Positions 15,254 to 24,131 of a DNA stretch of 61,595 bases are shown one piece after another. The position numbers and the translations under genes were made by a program. Every line of letters starts with the position of its first letter. Position 1 is the stretch's first letter. The notes beneath the pieces are model-generated. The model was not told the DNA's origin. It searched no databases and saw only the letters and a program-made list of their open reading frames with translations. Location of the stretch: positions 1 through 61,595 of the forward strand of contig NZ_BMRK01000024.1 of NCBI RefSeq assembly GCF_014648595.1. The letters are read 5' to 3'. The stretch comes from Nocardioides luteus (GTDB lineage Bacteria; Actinomycetota; Actinomycetes; Propionibacteriales; Nocardioidaceae).

Positions 15254-17902
15254 TCAGCCCTCGGCGGACACCTCGGCCAGCTCGGCGGTCACCGCGATCT
15301 CGGTGGCGTTCTCGTCCACGGTGAAGAACAGGTCGCCGGTGATGTTGCCGACGCGCTTGAGGTCGGCGGCGGCCGACTCGGCGTCCTTGACCAGCTTGGC
15401 CGGGCCGGTGACCTCGGCCTTGGCCAGCGGGTGACGCATCTTCACCTTCGCCGTCGACTTCGCACCGCGGATCCCGGTCAGGGTTGCCGCGACGGCGTCG
15501 AGCGCCGCCGGGTCGGCGGCGGCAGCGGTGCCGAGCTCGAGCTCACGCGGCCACGAGGACGTGTGGATCGAACCGGTCTGCCACCACGACCAGACCTCCT
15601 CGGTGACGTACGGCAGGAACGGCGCGAGCAGGCGCAGCTGGACGTGGAGGGCGGTGGCCAGGGTGGCACGGGCCGACTCGGTGGCGAGGCCGCCGTCCTC
15701 GTCGTAGGCGCGCTCCTTGACCAGCTCCAGGTAGTCGTCGCAGAACTCCCAGAAGAACTTCTCCGAGGTCTCCAGCGCGGTGGAGTAGTCGTACGCGGTG
15801 AAAGCGTCGGTCGCCTTGGTGATCGTCTCCTTGAGGCGAGCCATCAGCGCGCAGTCGACCGGCTCGGTGATCGCGACCGGGTTCAGGGTGCTCGCGCCGA
15901 CGTTGGCGAGGACGAACTTGGAGGCGTTGAGGATCTTCATCGCCAGGCGGCGACCGACCTTCATCTGGGTCTCGTCGAACGGCGAGTCCATGCCTGGCCG
16001 GGTCAGCGCGGCGCGCCAGCGGACCGCGTCGGCGCCGAACTTGTCGAGGATCTCGGTCGGGACGACCACGTTGCCCTTCGACTTCGACATCTTCTTGCGG
16101 TCGGGGTCGAGGATCCAGCCGGCGATCATCGCGTGGCTCCACGGGACGGTGCCGTCCTCGAGGTGGGCGCGGACGATGCGGCCGAAGAGCCAGGTGCGGA
16201 TGATCTCGTGGCTCTGCGTGCACAGGTCCATCGGGTAGACCCGGCTGAACAGGTCGGGGTCGGACTCCCAGCCGCCGGCGATCTGCGGGGTCAGCGAGGA
16301 GGTCGCCCAGGTGTCCATCACGTCGGGGTCGCCCTGGAAGCCGCCGGGCTTGCCGCGCTGCGACTCGTCGTAGCCGGCGGGGACGTCGGTCGACGGGTCG
16401 ATCGGGAGCTGGTCCTCGCTCGGCAGCAGCGGCTTGTCGTAGTCGGGGTTGCCCTCGGCGTCGAGCGCGTACCAGACCGGGAACGGGATGCCGAAGAAGC
16501 GCTGGCGCGAGATCAGCCAGTCGCCGTTGAGGCCGCCGACCCAGTTGTCGTAGCGGTGGCGCATGTGCTCGGGCAGCCAGGTCAGCTGGCCGCCGCGGGC
16601 CAGCAACTGCTCGCGCAGCTCGGGGTTGCGGCCACCGTTGGTGATGTACCACTGCCGGCTGGCGACGATCTCGAGCGGCTTGTCGCCCCGCTCGTAGAAG
16701 TTGGCCATCCGCTGGGTCTTCTTCGGCTCGCCGTCGAGGTCACCGGACTCGCGGATCATCGCGACGACGGCCTCACGGGCCGAATGGACGGTCTTGCCCT
16801 TGAGCTCCTCGTAGGCGGCGACGCCCGCCTCGGAGGTGATCCACTCCGGCGTCTCGCGGGAGAAGCGGCCGTCGCGGCCGATCAGGGCGCGGGCGGGGAG
16901 GTTGAGCTCGCGCCACCACTGGACGTCGGTGAGGTCGCCCCAGGTGCAGCACATCGCGATGCCGGCGCCCTTGTCCATCTCCGCGGCCTCGTGGGCCAGG
17001 ACGGGGATCTCGACACCGAAGATCGGGCTGGTGACGGTCTTGCCGAACAGCTCCTTGTAGCGGTCGTCGTCGGGGTGCGCGATCAGCGCGACGACGCTCG
17101 GGATCAGCTCAGGGCGGGTGGTCTCGATGTGGACCGGGTCGCCCGCGGTGGTCGAGCCTGTCGAGACCCGGTGGAAGGCGACGCGGTGGAAGAAGCCGGG
17201 GTAGTCCTTGGCTTCGAGCTCGGCCTGGGCGACAGCGGTCTGGAAGGTGACGTCCCACAGGGTCGGCGCCTCCTGCAGGTAGGCCTCGCCGCGAGCCAGG
17301 TTGCGCAGGAACGCCTTCTGCGAGGCGGTCTGGGAGACCTTGCCGATGGTCGTGTACTGCTGGTCCCAGTCGAAGGAGAGGCCCAGCGTGCGCCACAGGT
17401 CCTCGAAGACCTTCTCGTCCTCGACGACCAGCTGGTTGCACAGCTCGACGAAGTTGGGCCGGCTGATGGAGATCTGGCGCTTCGGGTCGGGCTTCTCGGG
17501 CGGCGTGAAGTCGGGGTCGTACGGCAGGCTCGGGTCGCAGCGGACACCGAAGTAGTTCTGGACCCGTCGCTCGGTGGGAAGACCGTTGTCGTCCCAGCCG
17601 ATCGGGTAGAAGACCGACTTGCCGTTCATCCGCTGGAAGCGGGCGATCAGGTCGGGGTGGGTGTAGGAGAAGACGTGGCCGACGTGGAGGCTGCCGGAGA
17701 CGGTCGGCGGCGGGGTGTCGATCGAATAGACGTTCTCCCGCGGCCGGGTGCGGTCGAAGGCGTAGGTCTTGTCGTTCTTCCACTTCTCGGCCCACTTGGA
17801 CTCCAGGCCCTCGAGGACCGGCTTGTCCGGTACGGCGACTACGCGCTGCTCAGCGGGCGTAGTCGTCTCCGGTGCGGTCTGCGTGGGCGTGGTCTCAGTC
17901 AT
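15254..17902 (-). CDS. valS: valyl-tRNA synthetase
   Basis: An 882-residue class-Ia synthetase charging tRNA-Val. The HIGH motif is HVGH (residues 73-76) and KMSKS is in KKMSKSKGN (~604). The editing (CP1) domain and helical anticodon-binding domain are present. There is no long C-terminal tRNA-binding coiled coil, and the HIGH-proximal sequence [14 protein letters not shown] resembles the archaeal-type ValRS subgroup found in some actinobacteria. Residues 246-252 (VSTGSTT) are encoded by an inserted copy of the dispersed 19-bp repeat core (17150-17168). ATG 17902 lies 7 nt behind a TAGGAT -10 box; the longer frame upstream overlaps the divergent GNAT gene and is rejected. Confidence 0.95.
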   Translation of the reverse strand: MTETTPTQTAPETTTPAEQRVVAVPDKPVLEGLESKWAEKWKNDKTYAFDRTRPRENVYSIDTPPPTVSGSLHVGHVFSYTHPDLIARFQRMNGKSVFYPIGWDDNGLPTERRVQNYFGVRCDPSLPYDPDFTPPEKPDPKRQISISRPNFVELCNQLVVEDEKVFEDLWRTLGLSFDWDQQYTTIGKVSQTASQKAFLRNLARGEAYLQEAPTLWDVTFQTAVAQAELEAKDYPGFFHRVAFHRVSTGSTTAGDPVHIETTRPELIPSVVALIAHPDDDRYKELFGKTVTSPIFGVEIPVLAHEAAEMDKGAGIAMCCTWGDLTDVQWWRELNLPARALIGRDGRFSRETPEWITSEAGVAAYEELKGKTVHSAREAVVAMIRESGDLDGEPKKTQRMANFYERGDKPLEIVASRQWYITNGGRNPELREQLLARGGQLTWLPEHMRHRYDNWVGGLNGDWLISRQRFFGIPFPVWYALDAEGNPDYDKPLLPSEDQLPIDPSTDVPAGYDESQRGKPGGFQGDPDVMDTWATSSLTPQIAGGWESDPDLFSRVYPMDLCTQSHEIIRTWLFGRIVRAHLEDGTVPWSHAMIAGWILDPDRKKMSKSKGNVVVPTEILDKFGADAVRWRAALTRPGMDSPFDETQMKVGRRLAMKILNASKFVLANVGASTLNPVAITEPVDCALMARLKETITKATDAFTAYDYSTALETSEKFFWEFCDDYLELVKERAYDEDGGLATESARATLATALHVQLRLLAPFLPYVTEEVWSWWQTGSIHTSSWPRELELGTAAAADPAALDAVAATLTGIRGAKSTAKVKMRHPLAKAEVTGPAKLVKDAESAAADLKRVGNITGDLFFTVDENATEIAVTAELAEVSAEG
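17150..17168 (-). repeat. 19-bp dispersed repeat core inside valS
   Basis: GGTCGAGCCTGTCGAGACC on the + strand is identical to the core at 472-490. Read on the valS strand it encodes VSTGSTT without breaking the frame. Confidence 0.8.
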
Positions 17903-17909
17903 GAGGCAA

Positions 17910-17915
17910 ATCCTA
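17910..17915 (-). promoter_or_regulatory. -10 box TAGGAT, leaderless start of valS
   Basis: On the reverse strand TAGGAT is followed by 7 nt and the ATG at 17902. Confidence 0.5.
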
Positions 17916-17980
17916 TGGGCGCACGCTTGCTGGCGCGAAACCGGTTGAGCCGGGCGTTGCGTACTCGCCATGCTTCGGTC

Positions 17981-18877
17981 ATGAGCCACGCTGAGGCGTC
18001 CTTCGACTTCTTCGACGATCCGGCGGTGTTCCTGGAGTCCGCGGAGGGCTACCTGAGCGCCGACGCGGTCACCGTCAGCGTCGTCGCGACCGTCGCCAGC
18101 CGGGCGGCCGAGCATGGGCTGGACGGCGTGCCGTACGCGTGGTGGGCCACAGTGCGGGAGGGCGGCGAGGGTGGCGACGTCGTCGGGGTGGCCATGCGCA
18201 CCGCGCCGTTCGAGCCGCACCCGCTCTTCGTCTCCTCGCTCAGCGAGGACGCCGCCCGCGGGCTTGCCCGGGCGCTCTACGAGCGAGGCGAGCACCCCGG
18301 CGGCGTGAACGGATCACTTCCGGCCGCCCGCATCGTCGCGGAGGAGTCGGCCCGCCTCTGGGGCGGCTCGGTCCGGACGGCGCAGTCGACGCGGCTGTGG
18401 GAGCTCGCCAACCTGGCCGTGCCGGAAGGGGTGCCGGGGAGGGGGCGAGCGGCGACGTACGCCGACGTCGAGGTGTGCCTGGAGTGGATCAACGACTTCG
18501 GCCGCGCCGCCCGCGAGCAGGCCGGCAACGCGGACGGCGCCCAGGGCGACGAGCACCATGACGAGGCCGACGTACGCCAGCGGATCGACGAGGGTCGGAT
18601 CCTGCTCTGGGAGGACGGCGGCGAGGTCGTGCACCTGACCGCCTTCAACGAGCCGGCCTTCGGCGTGGCTCGTGTCGGACCGGTCTACACGCCCGCGGAC
18701 CGGCGTGGCCGGGGCTATGCGAGCGCGGCCGTCGCCGAGGCATCCCGGCTGCTGCTCGAGCGCGGCGCCCGCGTCTGCCTCTACACCGACCTCGACAACG
18801 CCGTCTCCAACCACGTCTACGCCAAGCTCGGCTTCCGCCCGCTCGTGGACATGGCCAACCACACCCTCGTCCCCTGA
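17981..18877 (+). CDS. GNAT-family N-acetyltransferase
   Basis: 298 residues. The C-terminal ~110 residues carry the acetyl-CoA fold: [19 protein letters not shown] (R-x-x-G-x-G/A pyrophosphate loop) and [20 protein letters not shown] (the family's late Asn/Tyr motif). The N-terminal ~150 residues are a degenerate domain common in two-domain GNATs of this size. The substrate is unknown. It is divergent from valS (79 bp between starts). A CATGCT box 6 nt before the ATG could be an imperfect -10 element. A 32-bp tandem array follows the stop. Confidence 0.82.
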   Translation: MSHAEASFDFFDDPAVFLESAEGYLSADAVTVSVVATVASRAAEHGLDGVPYAWWATVREGGEGGDVVGVAMRTAPFEPHPLFVSSLSEDAARGLARALYERGEHPGGVNGSLPAARIVAEESARLWGGSVRTAQSTRLWELANLAVPEGVPGRGRAATYADVEVCLEWINDFGRAAREQAGNADGAQGDEHHDEADVRQRIDEGRILLWEDGGEVVHLTAFNEPAFGVARVGPVYTPADRRGRGYASAAVAEASRLLLERGARVCLYTDLDNAVSNHVYAKLGFRPLVDMANHTLVP

Positions 18878-18887
18878 CCCCCACTCC

Positions 18888-19164
18888 GCCGAGTCGGCGC
18901 ATCTGCCCCGTTCTATGACGTCGAGTCGGCGCGTCTGCCCCGTTCTGTGACGCCGAGTCGGCGCGTCTGCCCCGTTCTGTGACGCCGAGGCGGCGCGTCT
19001 GCCCCGTTCTGTGACGCCGAGGCGGCGCGTCTGCCCCGTTCTGTGACGCCGAGGCGGCGCGTCTGCCCCGTTCTGTGACGCCGAGTCGGCGCGTCTGCCT
19101 CACCACTCGGGGCAGTTGCGCCGACTCGGCGCAGATTTCTGGGGCAGATGCGCCGACTCGGCGG
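18888..19164. repeat. 32-bp tandem repeat array with inverted partial units
   Basis: Six direct units of exactly 32 bp run from 18888 to 19079, with a partial seventh to 19098. Each has a small palindrome (GCCGAGTCGGC or GCCGAGGCGGC) followed by GCGTCTGCCCCGTTCTGTGAC. Two partial units in inverted orientation, also 32 bp apart, begin at 19109 and 19141. The array fills the gap between convergent genes (GNAT and M48 peptidase). With no unique spacers it is not CRISPR. The inverted ends allow a large stem, so it may act as a bidirectional terminator. Confidence 0.85.
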
Positions 19165-19173
19165 AAGAAGGGT

Positions 19174-21012
19174 TCAGTCGACGGTGAAGCGGCGGGCGAG
19201 GTAGTGGTCGACGGCGGGCCAGAGGCGGCCTTCGGTCTCTGCGGCGTCGGTCCAGCGGAGGGACCAGCCGTGGCCGGTGGCGGTGGTGATGTCGGCGGAT
19301 CGGCGGCCGCTGCTGCGCTGCTGGAGGTGGAGGGAGCGAATCTGGTCCCAGGGGACGAAGGTCGTGTTGGCGGAGGAGGCGAGCTCGGCGGCGGGGCGGT
19401 CCAGGGCGCGCTGGATCAGCTTCCTGCCGGGCGAGCCGGCGGTCACCGAGGCCAGGCCGGTGGCGAGGCGGTCGGTGCCGGAGGGCTTGAGCAGCATCAG
19501 GCCGGCGTGGGTCACCAGCAGCGTACGGAAGCCGTCGCCGGAGACGGGGGCCAGAGCGCCGATGAAGCCGTCGGGGCCGTCCGGGGCGGGCTGCTCGTCG
19601 GGGGCAGCCGTCTGCGACTGCGGCTCGGTCCTCGCGTCGAGCTGGTGGACCCAGGCGCGGAGGGCGGCGGCGTAGCCGGGGGAGCCGAGCGCCTGGTAGG
19701 CGAGCTCCTCGGGGTCGACCTCCTGGCCGGCGATGTCGACGAGCCGCCAGGGGCCGGCCCAGCTGAGCTCGTAGCGCGCCTTCTCCTCGCCGACGAGCTC
19801 GTGGGCGATCGCCGCGCCGAGGAGGCGCGCGATCACCTTCCGTCGCGTCTCGGCCTCCTGTGCCGGGTCGTCCGACTCGGTCTCGACGAGCTCCAGCAGG
19901 GCGTCCAGGTTGCCGGTGGCGATGAGGTCGAGGGCGCCGCGTACGGTCGCAGGCTCGATCGCGTTCTCCCGCATCGCGTCCAGGAGGGTCTCGGAGCTGA
20001 GCGCGGCGGCCCGCGCGCCGGCGATGGTCACGATCTCGGCCATCGGGGCCGGGGTCAGGCCGGAGCCGGCGAAGATCTTGTCCTCGAGGGCGAGGAAGAA
20101 CTGCTGTGGATAGCGCAGGATGCTGGTGGCGTTGCCGGAGCGATCCTCCCCGGAGCCGTCGCCGGCGTCGTCCCCGGACGCCATCGCCTCCAGCCGCTCG
20201 ATCCGCTCCAGCAGCGGCGGGTGCGAGTCGTAGGCAGACGTCTTCGTCTCCGGTGGGTCCGCGCTGATCCGGGCGAGCTCCTCGAGCCGCGCAGGGTCGC
20301 TCATCAGGTGGGTGAAGTTGTCGAAGAAGCGTGTGGGCCGCAGGCCGTAGTGGGTGCCGGCCTCGACGTACTGCTCCACGTAGATGCGCCAGGCGGCGTC
20401 GAGCGCGGGCAGCGTACGCAGCGTGGTCGCCGCGGTCTGCGCCCCGGCGACCTTCGCGCTCAGTCGGTCGGCGTCGATCTCGTGAGCGTGCGCGAGCGGC
20501 CGGGTGAGAGCGAAGAAGAGCCGGGCGTACGTCCGGATGGGCCGCTTCACCAGCGGGTTGGTGAGTCCTGCCGCGACCTCGGCGATCGCCAGCCGGCTGC
20601 GGTGGACGAGCGCGCCGAGGCGCGATCGGGTGGTGCTGAGATGGCCGAGCTCGTGGGCGAGCACCGCGTGGAGCTGGTTGCGGGAGAGGCCCTGGAGGAG
20701 GGGTACGCCGAGGAACATCCGTCGCGTGCCGGTCCGCAGGCCGAGGAGGCTGGTCTCCTCGCTGACCGCCGCGTTGACGTCGGGGACGAGGCGGATCTCG
20801 TCGGGCGCGCGGGTCCCGGCGCTCGCTGCCAGCTGGCGCACCTCGGCCCACAGGCCGGGCTGGTCCTCCTCGCTGAGCGGTAGGCCGCCGGGATCGCTCG
20901 ACGTCCGGGTGCGGCGCCGCGGGGCGATCTGCTGACCGACCAGTGCGAAGGCAGCCACGACGTAGGCAACGGCCAGGAGCGAGACCGCGAGCGCGGCCCG
21001 GAGCGTACGCAT
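19174..21012 (-). CDS. M48-family zinc metallopeptidase
   Basis: 612 residues. There is one N-terminal hydrophobic segment (residues ~8-28). The zinc site HELGH lies in AVLAHELGHLSTT (~residue 122), and the third ligand is in HEIDADRLSAKV. Arg/Lys-rich PRRRTRTSS after the membrane segment suggests the protease domain is cytosolic. The ~330-residue C-terminal part is longer than in HtpX and not recognised; it ends with a PH-like-looking stretch (TTFVPWDQIRSLHLQQR). No partner gene indicates a substrate. Confidence 0.85.
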   Translation of the reverse strand: MRTLRAALAVSLLAVAYVVAAFALVGQQIAPRRRTRTSSDPGGLPLSEEDQPGLWAEVRQLAASAGTRAPDEIRLVPDVNAAVSEETSLLGLRTGTRRMFLGVPLLQGLSRNQLHAVLAHELGHLSTTRSRLGALVHRSRLAIAEVAAGLTNPLVKRPIRTYARLFFALTRPLAHAHEIDADRLSAKVAGAQTAATTLRTLPALDAAWRIYVEQYVEAGTHYGLRPTRFFDNFTHLMSDPARLEELARISADPPETKTSAYDSHPPLLERIERLEAMASGDDAGDGSGEDRSGNATSILRYPQQFFLALEDKIFAGSGLTPAPMAEIVTIAGARAAALSSETLLDAMRENAIEPATVRGALDLIATGNLDALLELVETESDDPAQEAETRRKVIARLLGAAIAHELVGEEKARYELSWAGPWRLVDIAGQEVDPEELAYQALGSPGYAAALRAWVHQLDARTEPQSQTAAPDEQPAPDGPDGFIGALAPVSGDGFRTLLVTHAGLMLLKPSGTDRLATGLASVTAGSPGRKLIQRALDRPAAELASSANTTFVPWDQIRSLHLQQRSSGRRSADITTATGHGWSLRWTDAAETEGRLWPAVDHYLARRFTVD

Positions 21013-21102
21013 GATGGGTGGACCCTTGTGGGGGAGAGGGGTTCAGTCCGAGATCACTGGGAGGGTATCGGTCCGCGGATTCGCTGGGAAGCGGCGGGCG
21101 CA

Positions 21103-21108
21103 TAGACT
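21103..21108 (+). promoter_or_regulatory. -10 box TAGACT, leaderless start of folC
   Basis: TAGACT is followed by 7 nt and ATG 21116. It decides the start against an upstream in-frame ATG. Confidence 0.5.
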
Positions 21109-21115
21109 CGGCACG

Positions 21116-22558
21116 ATGAGTGAGACTCCCTCGCCGCGCCTGGCGGCCACGATCGAAGAGGTCTGGGAAGCGCTGCAGTCGCGTTGGCCCGAGACCCGTC
21201 TGGAGCCGTCGCTGGACAGGATCCGTGCGCTGCTCGAGATCCTCGGTGACCCGCAGGCGGCGTTCCGGATCGTCCAGCTGACCGGCACCAACGGCAAGAC
21301 CTCCACCTCCCGGATGATCGACACGCTGCTGCGGTCGCTGGACCTGCGCGTGGGACGGTTCACCTCGCCGCACGTCGAGCGGATCAACGAGCGGATCTCG
21401 ATCGACGGTGAGCCGCTCTCCGACGACGACTTCGTGGCCGCGTTCAACGACGTCGCCCACTACCTCGGCATGGTCGACGAGGACCAGCCGCACCCGCTGT
21501 CGTTCTTCGAGACGATGGTCGGGATGGCCTACGCCAAGTTCGCCGAGGCCCCGGTCGATGTGGCCGTGGTCGAGGTCGGTCTCGGCGGAGGCTGGGACGC
21601 CACCAACGTGGCGGACGCCGACGTCGCGGTGGTGACCCCGATCGCGGTCGACCACGCCAAATACCTGGGCGACAACCCGGCCGCCATCGCCCGCGAGAAG
21701 GCCGGGATCATCAAGCCCGGTGCGGTCGCGGTGATCGCCGAGCAGACCGTCGAGGTCGCGGCCGTGCTCGACCAGCACGCCGCCGAGGTGGGCGCGCGGC
21801 TGCTGTGGGAGGGCACCGACTTCGCGGTCGTGTCCCGCACCCCTGCGGTGGGCGGACAGATCGTCACGCTGCGCGGGCTGCGTGGGACGTACGAGGACCT
21901 GTTCCTGCCGCTCTACGGTGCCCACCAGGCGCAGAACGCCGCCGCGGCCCTGGCTGCGGTCGAGGCGTTCCTCGGGGACACGGTGCTCGCCGACGAGCTG
22001 GTGCGCGATGCCTTCGCGAAGGTCGACTCCCCGGCGCGGCTGGAGATCGTGCGGGCCTCTCCGACGATCCTGCTCGACGCCGCCCACAACCCCGCCGGAG
22101 CCGAGGCGACGGTCGCAGCGCTCGAGGACTCCTTCTCCTTCTCCGGCGTGGTCGGGGTCGTCGGCGTGATGGCCGACAAGGACGTCGACGGCCTGCTCGC
22201 CGCGTTCGAGCCCCATCTCGAGCACCTCGTCGTCACCCAGAACTCCACCGAGCGCGCCCTCCCCGCGATCGAGCTCGCCAAGATCGCCGTCGACCTCTAC
22301 GGCGAGGAGCGGGTCTCGGTCGTGCCGCGGCTCGCCGACGCCATCGACGCCGCGCTCGCCCTCTCCGAGTCCGCCGACTCCGGCTCGATCTCCGAGGGTG
22401 CCGTGCTCGTGACCGGCTCCGTGGTGACCGCCGGCGAGGCTCGTACGCTGCTGGGCGGCCGCGGCCCGGCCACGGCGTCGGCCGCGACCGCCAAGGTCGT
22501 GCCGACCGCCGACCCGGAGCTCGAGGCCTACCTGGAGGCGGACGCCGATGGCGAGTGA
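21116..22558 (+). CDS. folC: folylpolyglutamate synthase / dihydrofolate synthase
   Basis: A 480-residue Mur-ligase-family enzyme adding glutamate to (tetra)hydrofolates, and probably to dihydropteroate. The P-loop is LTGTNGKTSTSRM (~residue 60), the omega-loop region is GRFTSPHVERINERI, and ATP/Mg motifs occur in VEVGLGGGWDATNV and ILLDAAHNPAGAEAT. The C-terminal glutamate-ligase domain is intact. It overlaps the DUF4233 gene by 11 bp. Gene order folC-DUF4233 is conserved in actinobacteria; ndk, which usually follows, lies 4 kb further on here. Confidence 0.95.
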   Translation: MSETPSPRLAATIEEVWEALQSRWPETRLEPSLDRIRALLEILGDPQAAFRIVQLTGTNGKTSTSRMIDTLLRSLDLRVGRFTSPHVERINERISIDGEPLSDDDFVAAFNDVAHYLGMVDEDQPHPLSFFETMVGMAYAKFAEAPVDVAVVEVGLGGGWDATNVADADVAVVTPIAVDHAKYLGDNPAAIAREKAGIIKPGAVAVIAEQTVEVAAVLDQHAAEVGARLLWEGTDFAVVSRTPAVGGQIVTLRGLRGTYEDLFLPLYGAHQAQNAAAALAAVEAFLGDTVLADELVRDAFAKVDSPARLEIVRASPTILLDAAHNPAGAEATVAALEDSFSFSGVVGVVGVMADKDVDGLLAAFEPHLEHLVVTQNSTERALPAIELAKIAVDLYGEERVSVVPRLADAIDAALALSESADSGSISEGAVLVTGSVVTAGEARTLLGGRGPATASAATAKVVPTADPELEAYLEADADGE

Positions 22559-22991
22559 GCGGGAGAAGTCGCCGCGGCGCGGGATGTGCGCCGCGATCGT
22601 CTCGATGGAGGGGCTCGCGGTCGCCTTGGCGACGCCGGTGATGATCTCGATCGGCGGGGTCTCCGCCGGTCTGGCGCTGCCGCTGGGGCTCGGCTTCTTC
22701 GTGGCCTGCATCGTGGTGGCCGGGATGCTGCGCCGCCCGTGGGCCTACTGGCTCGGCTGGGCGCTGCAGGTCGCGGCGATCGCGATGGGCTTCTTGATCT
22801 CGATCATGTTCGTGGTCGGCGTGATCTTCGCGATCCTGTGGGGGATGGCCGACATCCTCGGGCGCAAGATCGAGAGCGAGCGGGCCGCTGCCTTCGAGGC
22901 GTACGACCGGATCGTCGCCGAGGAGGACGCAACCGAGGGCACCGCTGCGGACACCGCCGAGGTGCCCGAGGAGGAATCCGAGGCCCGGTAG
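22548..22991 (+). CDS. DUF4233 membrane protein
   Basis: 147 residues with about three or four membrane segments (residues ~17-35, 38-55, 63-80 and 80-96) and an acidic cytosolic tail (EEDATEGTAADTAEVPEEE). I recognise it as the small integral membrane protein that follows folC in actinobacteria (DUF4233); its function is unknown. The ATG lies inside the end of folC in another frame, giving translational coupling. Confidence 0.85.
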   Translation: MASEREKSPRRGMCAAIVSMEGLAVALATPVMISIGGVSAGLALPLGLGFFVACIVVAGMLRRPWAYWLGWALQVAAIAMGFLISIMFVVGVIFAILWGMADILGRKIESERAAAFEAYDRIVAEEDATEGTAADTAEVPEEESEAR

Positions 22992-22994
22992 GTT
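22989..22994 (+). promoter_or_regulatory. -10 box TAGGTT, leaderless start
   Basis: TAGGTT overlaps the DUF4233 stop codon region and is followed by 7 nt and GTG 23002. Confidence 0.45.
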
Positions 22995-23001
22995 GGTCGC
23001 C

Positions 23002-23268
23002 GTGGAGGAGCGCGACGAGCTGCAGATGGCGACGGACGAGAAGCCTGCCGACTGGGCGCTGTGCCCGGCGTGCGGCAACGCGCTGGTGCTGCGCCGACCT
23101 CGGACGCGTACGGCTCACTACGCGCACAAGGCCGGACAGTCGTGCCGGCTGATGGGCCAGCAGCTGCGACGGACGAGCTCCGGGTGGTCCGTCGGCGGTG
23201 GCGAGGACGATCCGGACAGCCTGGAGAGCCTCTTCGACCTGATCGAGGACGACGCGCCCGGTCGCTAG
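23002..23268 (+). CDS. small zinc-binding protein with CoiA-like N-terminal motif
   Basis: 88 residues from GTG 23002 (a TTG at 22993 is the alternative). The pattern CPACGNALVLRRPRTRTAHYAHK...C (two Cys, then HYAH, then Cys) resembles the zinc-binding N-terminal region of CoiA-like proteins (CPxC...HFAHK). The nuclease part of CoiA is absent; the rest is a short acidic tail (DDPDSLESLFDLIEDD). It may bind nucleic acid or protein through the zinc site. It lies 10 bp behind DUF4233 with its own -10 box. Confidence 0.6.
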   Translation: MEERDELQMATDEKPADWALCPACGNALVLRRPRTRTAHYAHKAGQSCRLMGQQLRRTSSGWSVGGGEDDPDSLESLFDLIEDDAPGR

Positions 23269-23350
23269 CGTCCGTCGGACGCGAATGGCCCGTCGAGGTC
23301 GTCCGGAATTGGCCCGTGCCACCGGACTGCTCCGCCGTCAGGATGGCGCC

Positions 23351-24049
23351 ATGAGCACGACGTTGTCACCGACCCCACGCACCCGGATCAGCCGCGGCAG
23401 GAATCGCGCCGTCACCGACCGCGAGCAGCTGCACACCTTCCTCGGATCAGCGCTCCTCGCGCACCTGGGGGTGACGGTCGGAGCAGGGGAGGACGCACAC
23501 CCCGTCGTCCTGCCCACCGCGTACGGCTTCGATCTGGACGGCCCCGACGAGGGCGGCTCGCTCTATCTGCACGGATCGGTCGCGGCCGGCTGGCTCGGCC
23601 GGGCGCTGGAGCGCGACGTGTGCGTGACGATCACCGAGCTCGACGGACTGGTTGCCGCCCGCAGCGGGTTCCACCACTCGATGAACTACCGCTCGGCGGT
23701 GGTCATGGGCCGCGCGCGGCTGGTGGAGGACCCGGACGAGCGCGAGCGCGCCCTGGCGCTGGTGGTCGATCAGATGATCCCCGGCCGCTGGGACACGCTG
23801 CGTCCGGCCACCCGCAAGGAGCTCGCCGCGACCGCCGTGCTCGCCCTTCCGCTCGCGGAGGCGTCGATGAAGGCGCGAGACGAGGGGCCGGTCGACGACC
23901 CGGCCGATGTCGGCGGTCCGGGCTGGGCCGGGGTGATCCCGATCCACCGTGTCGCCGGCGCCCCGGTCACCGCCGAGGACTCGACCGCGCCGGTTCCGGA
24001 GGATGTCGTGCGTCGGGCCGCGGGGCTCGCGGAACGTTCACCGAGGTAA
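23351..24049 (+). CDS. pyridoxamine 5'-phosphate oxidase-family (PPOX) flavin-binding protein
   Basis: 232 residues with a split-barrel flavin-binding layout: FLGSALLAHLGVTV..DAHPVVLPTAYGFD, then LYLHGSVAAGWLGRALERDVCVTITELDGLV and the helix-strand SMNYRSAVVMGRARLVED. These match the PPOX/FMN-binding family (nitroreductase/flavin-nucleotide-binding type). Substrate and cofactor (FMN or F420) are not determinable. The start ATG 23351 has CAGGATGGCGCC directly upstream, the same 12-mer that precedes tex. The stop codon lies in the outer arm of a nested hairpin. Confidence 0.8.
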   Translation: MSTTLSPTPRTRISRGRNRAVTDREQLHTFLGSALLAHLGVTVGAGEDAHPVVLPTAYGFDLDGPDEGGSLYLHGSVAAGWLGRALERDVCVTITELDGLVAARSGFHHSMNYRSAVVMGRARLVEDPDERERALALVVDQMIPGRWDTLRPATRKELAATAVLALPLAEASMKARDEGPVDDPADVGGPGWAGVIPIHRVAGAPVTAEDSTAPVPEDVVRRAAGLAERSPR

Positions 24050-24121
24050 CTCGGTCAGTGGCCGCCTCCTTCGTGGAGTTCCACGAAGGAGGCGGCACTT
24101 CGACGAGTCACCTCGGTGAAC
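24036..24121. terminator. nested double hairpin between PPOX gene and tex
   Basis: The inner stem is a perfect 17 bp (24061-24077 with 24080-24096) and surely a bidirectional terminator. Outer arms 24036-24053 and 24104-24121 pair at 17 of 18 positions. The whole can form a cruciform and includes the PPOX stop codon. Confidence 0.8.
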
Positions 24122-24131
24122 ATACGCCGAA

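Noticed and set aside
15149-17980. Long forward ORF antisense to valS
   Set aside because: It is a high-GC shadow of the valS frame with Arg/Gly/Val-biased composition and no recognisable motif. Only its last part, the GNAT gene from 17981, is real. The same applies to the long ORFs antisense to rne, clpX, tig, mrdA and tex.
18888-19098. 32-bp periodic repeats as a CRISPR array
   Set aside because: Units abut with no unique spacers, the whole 32-bp period is repeated, and no cas gene is present.
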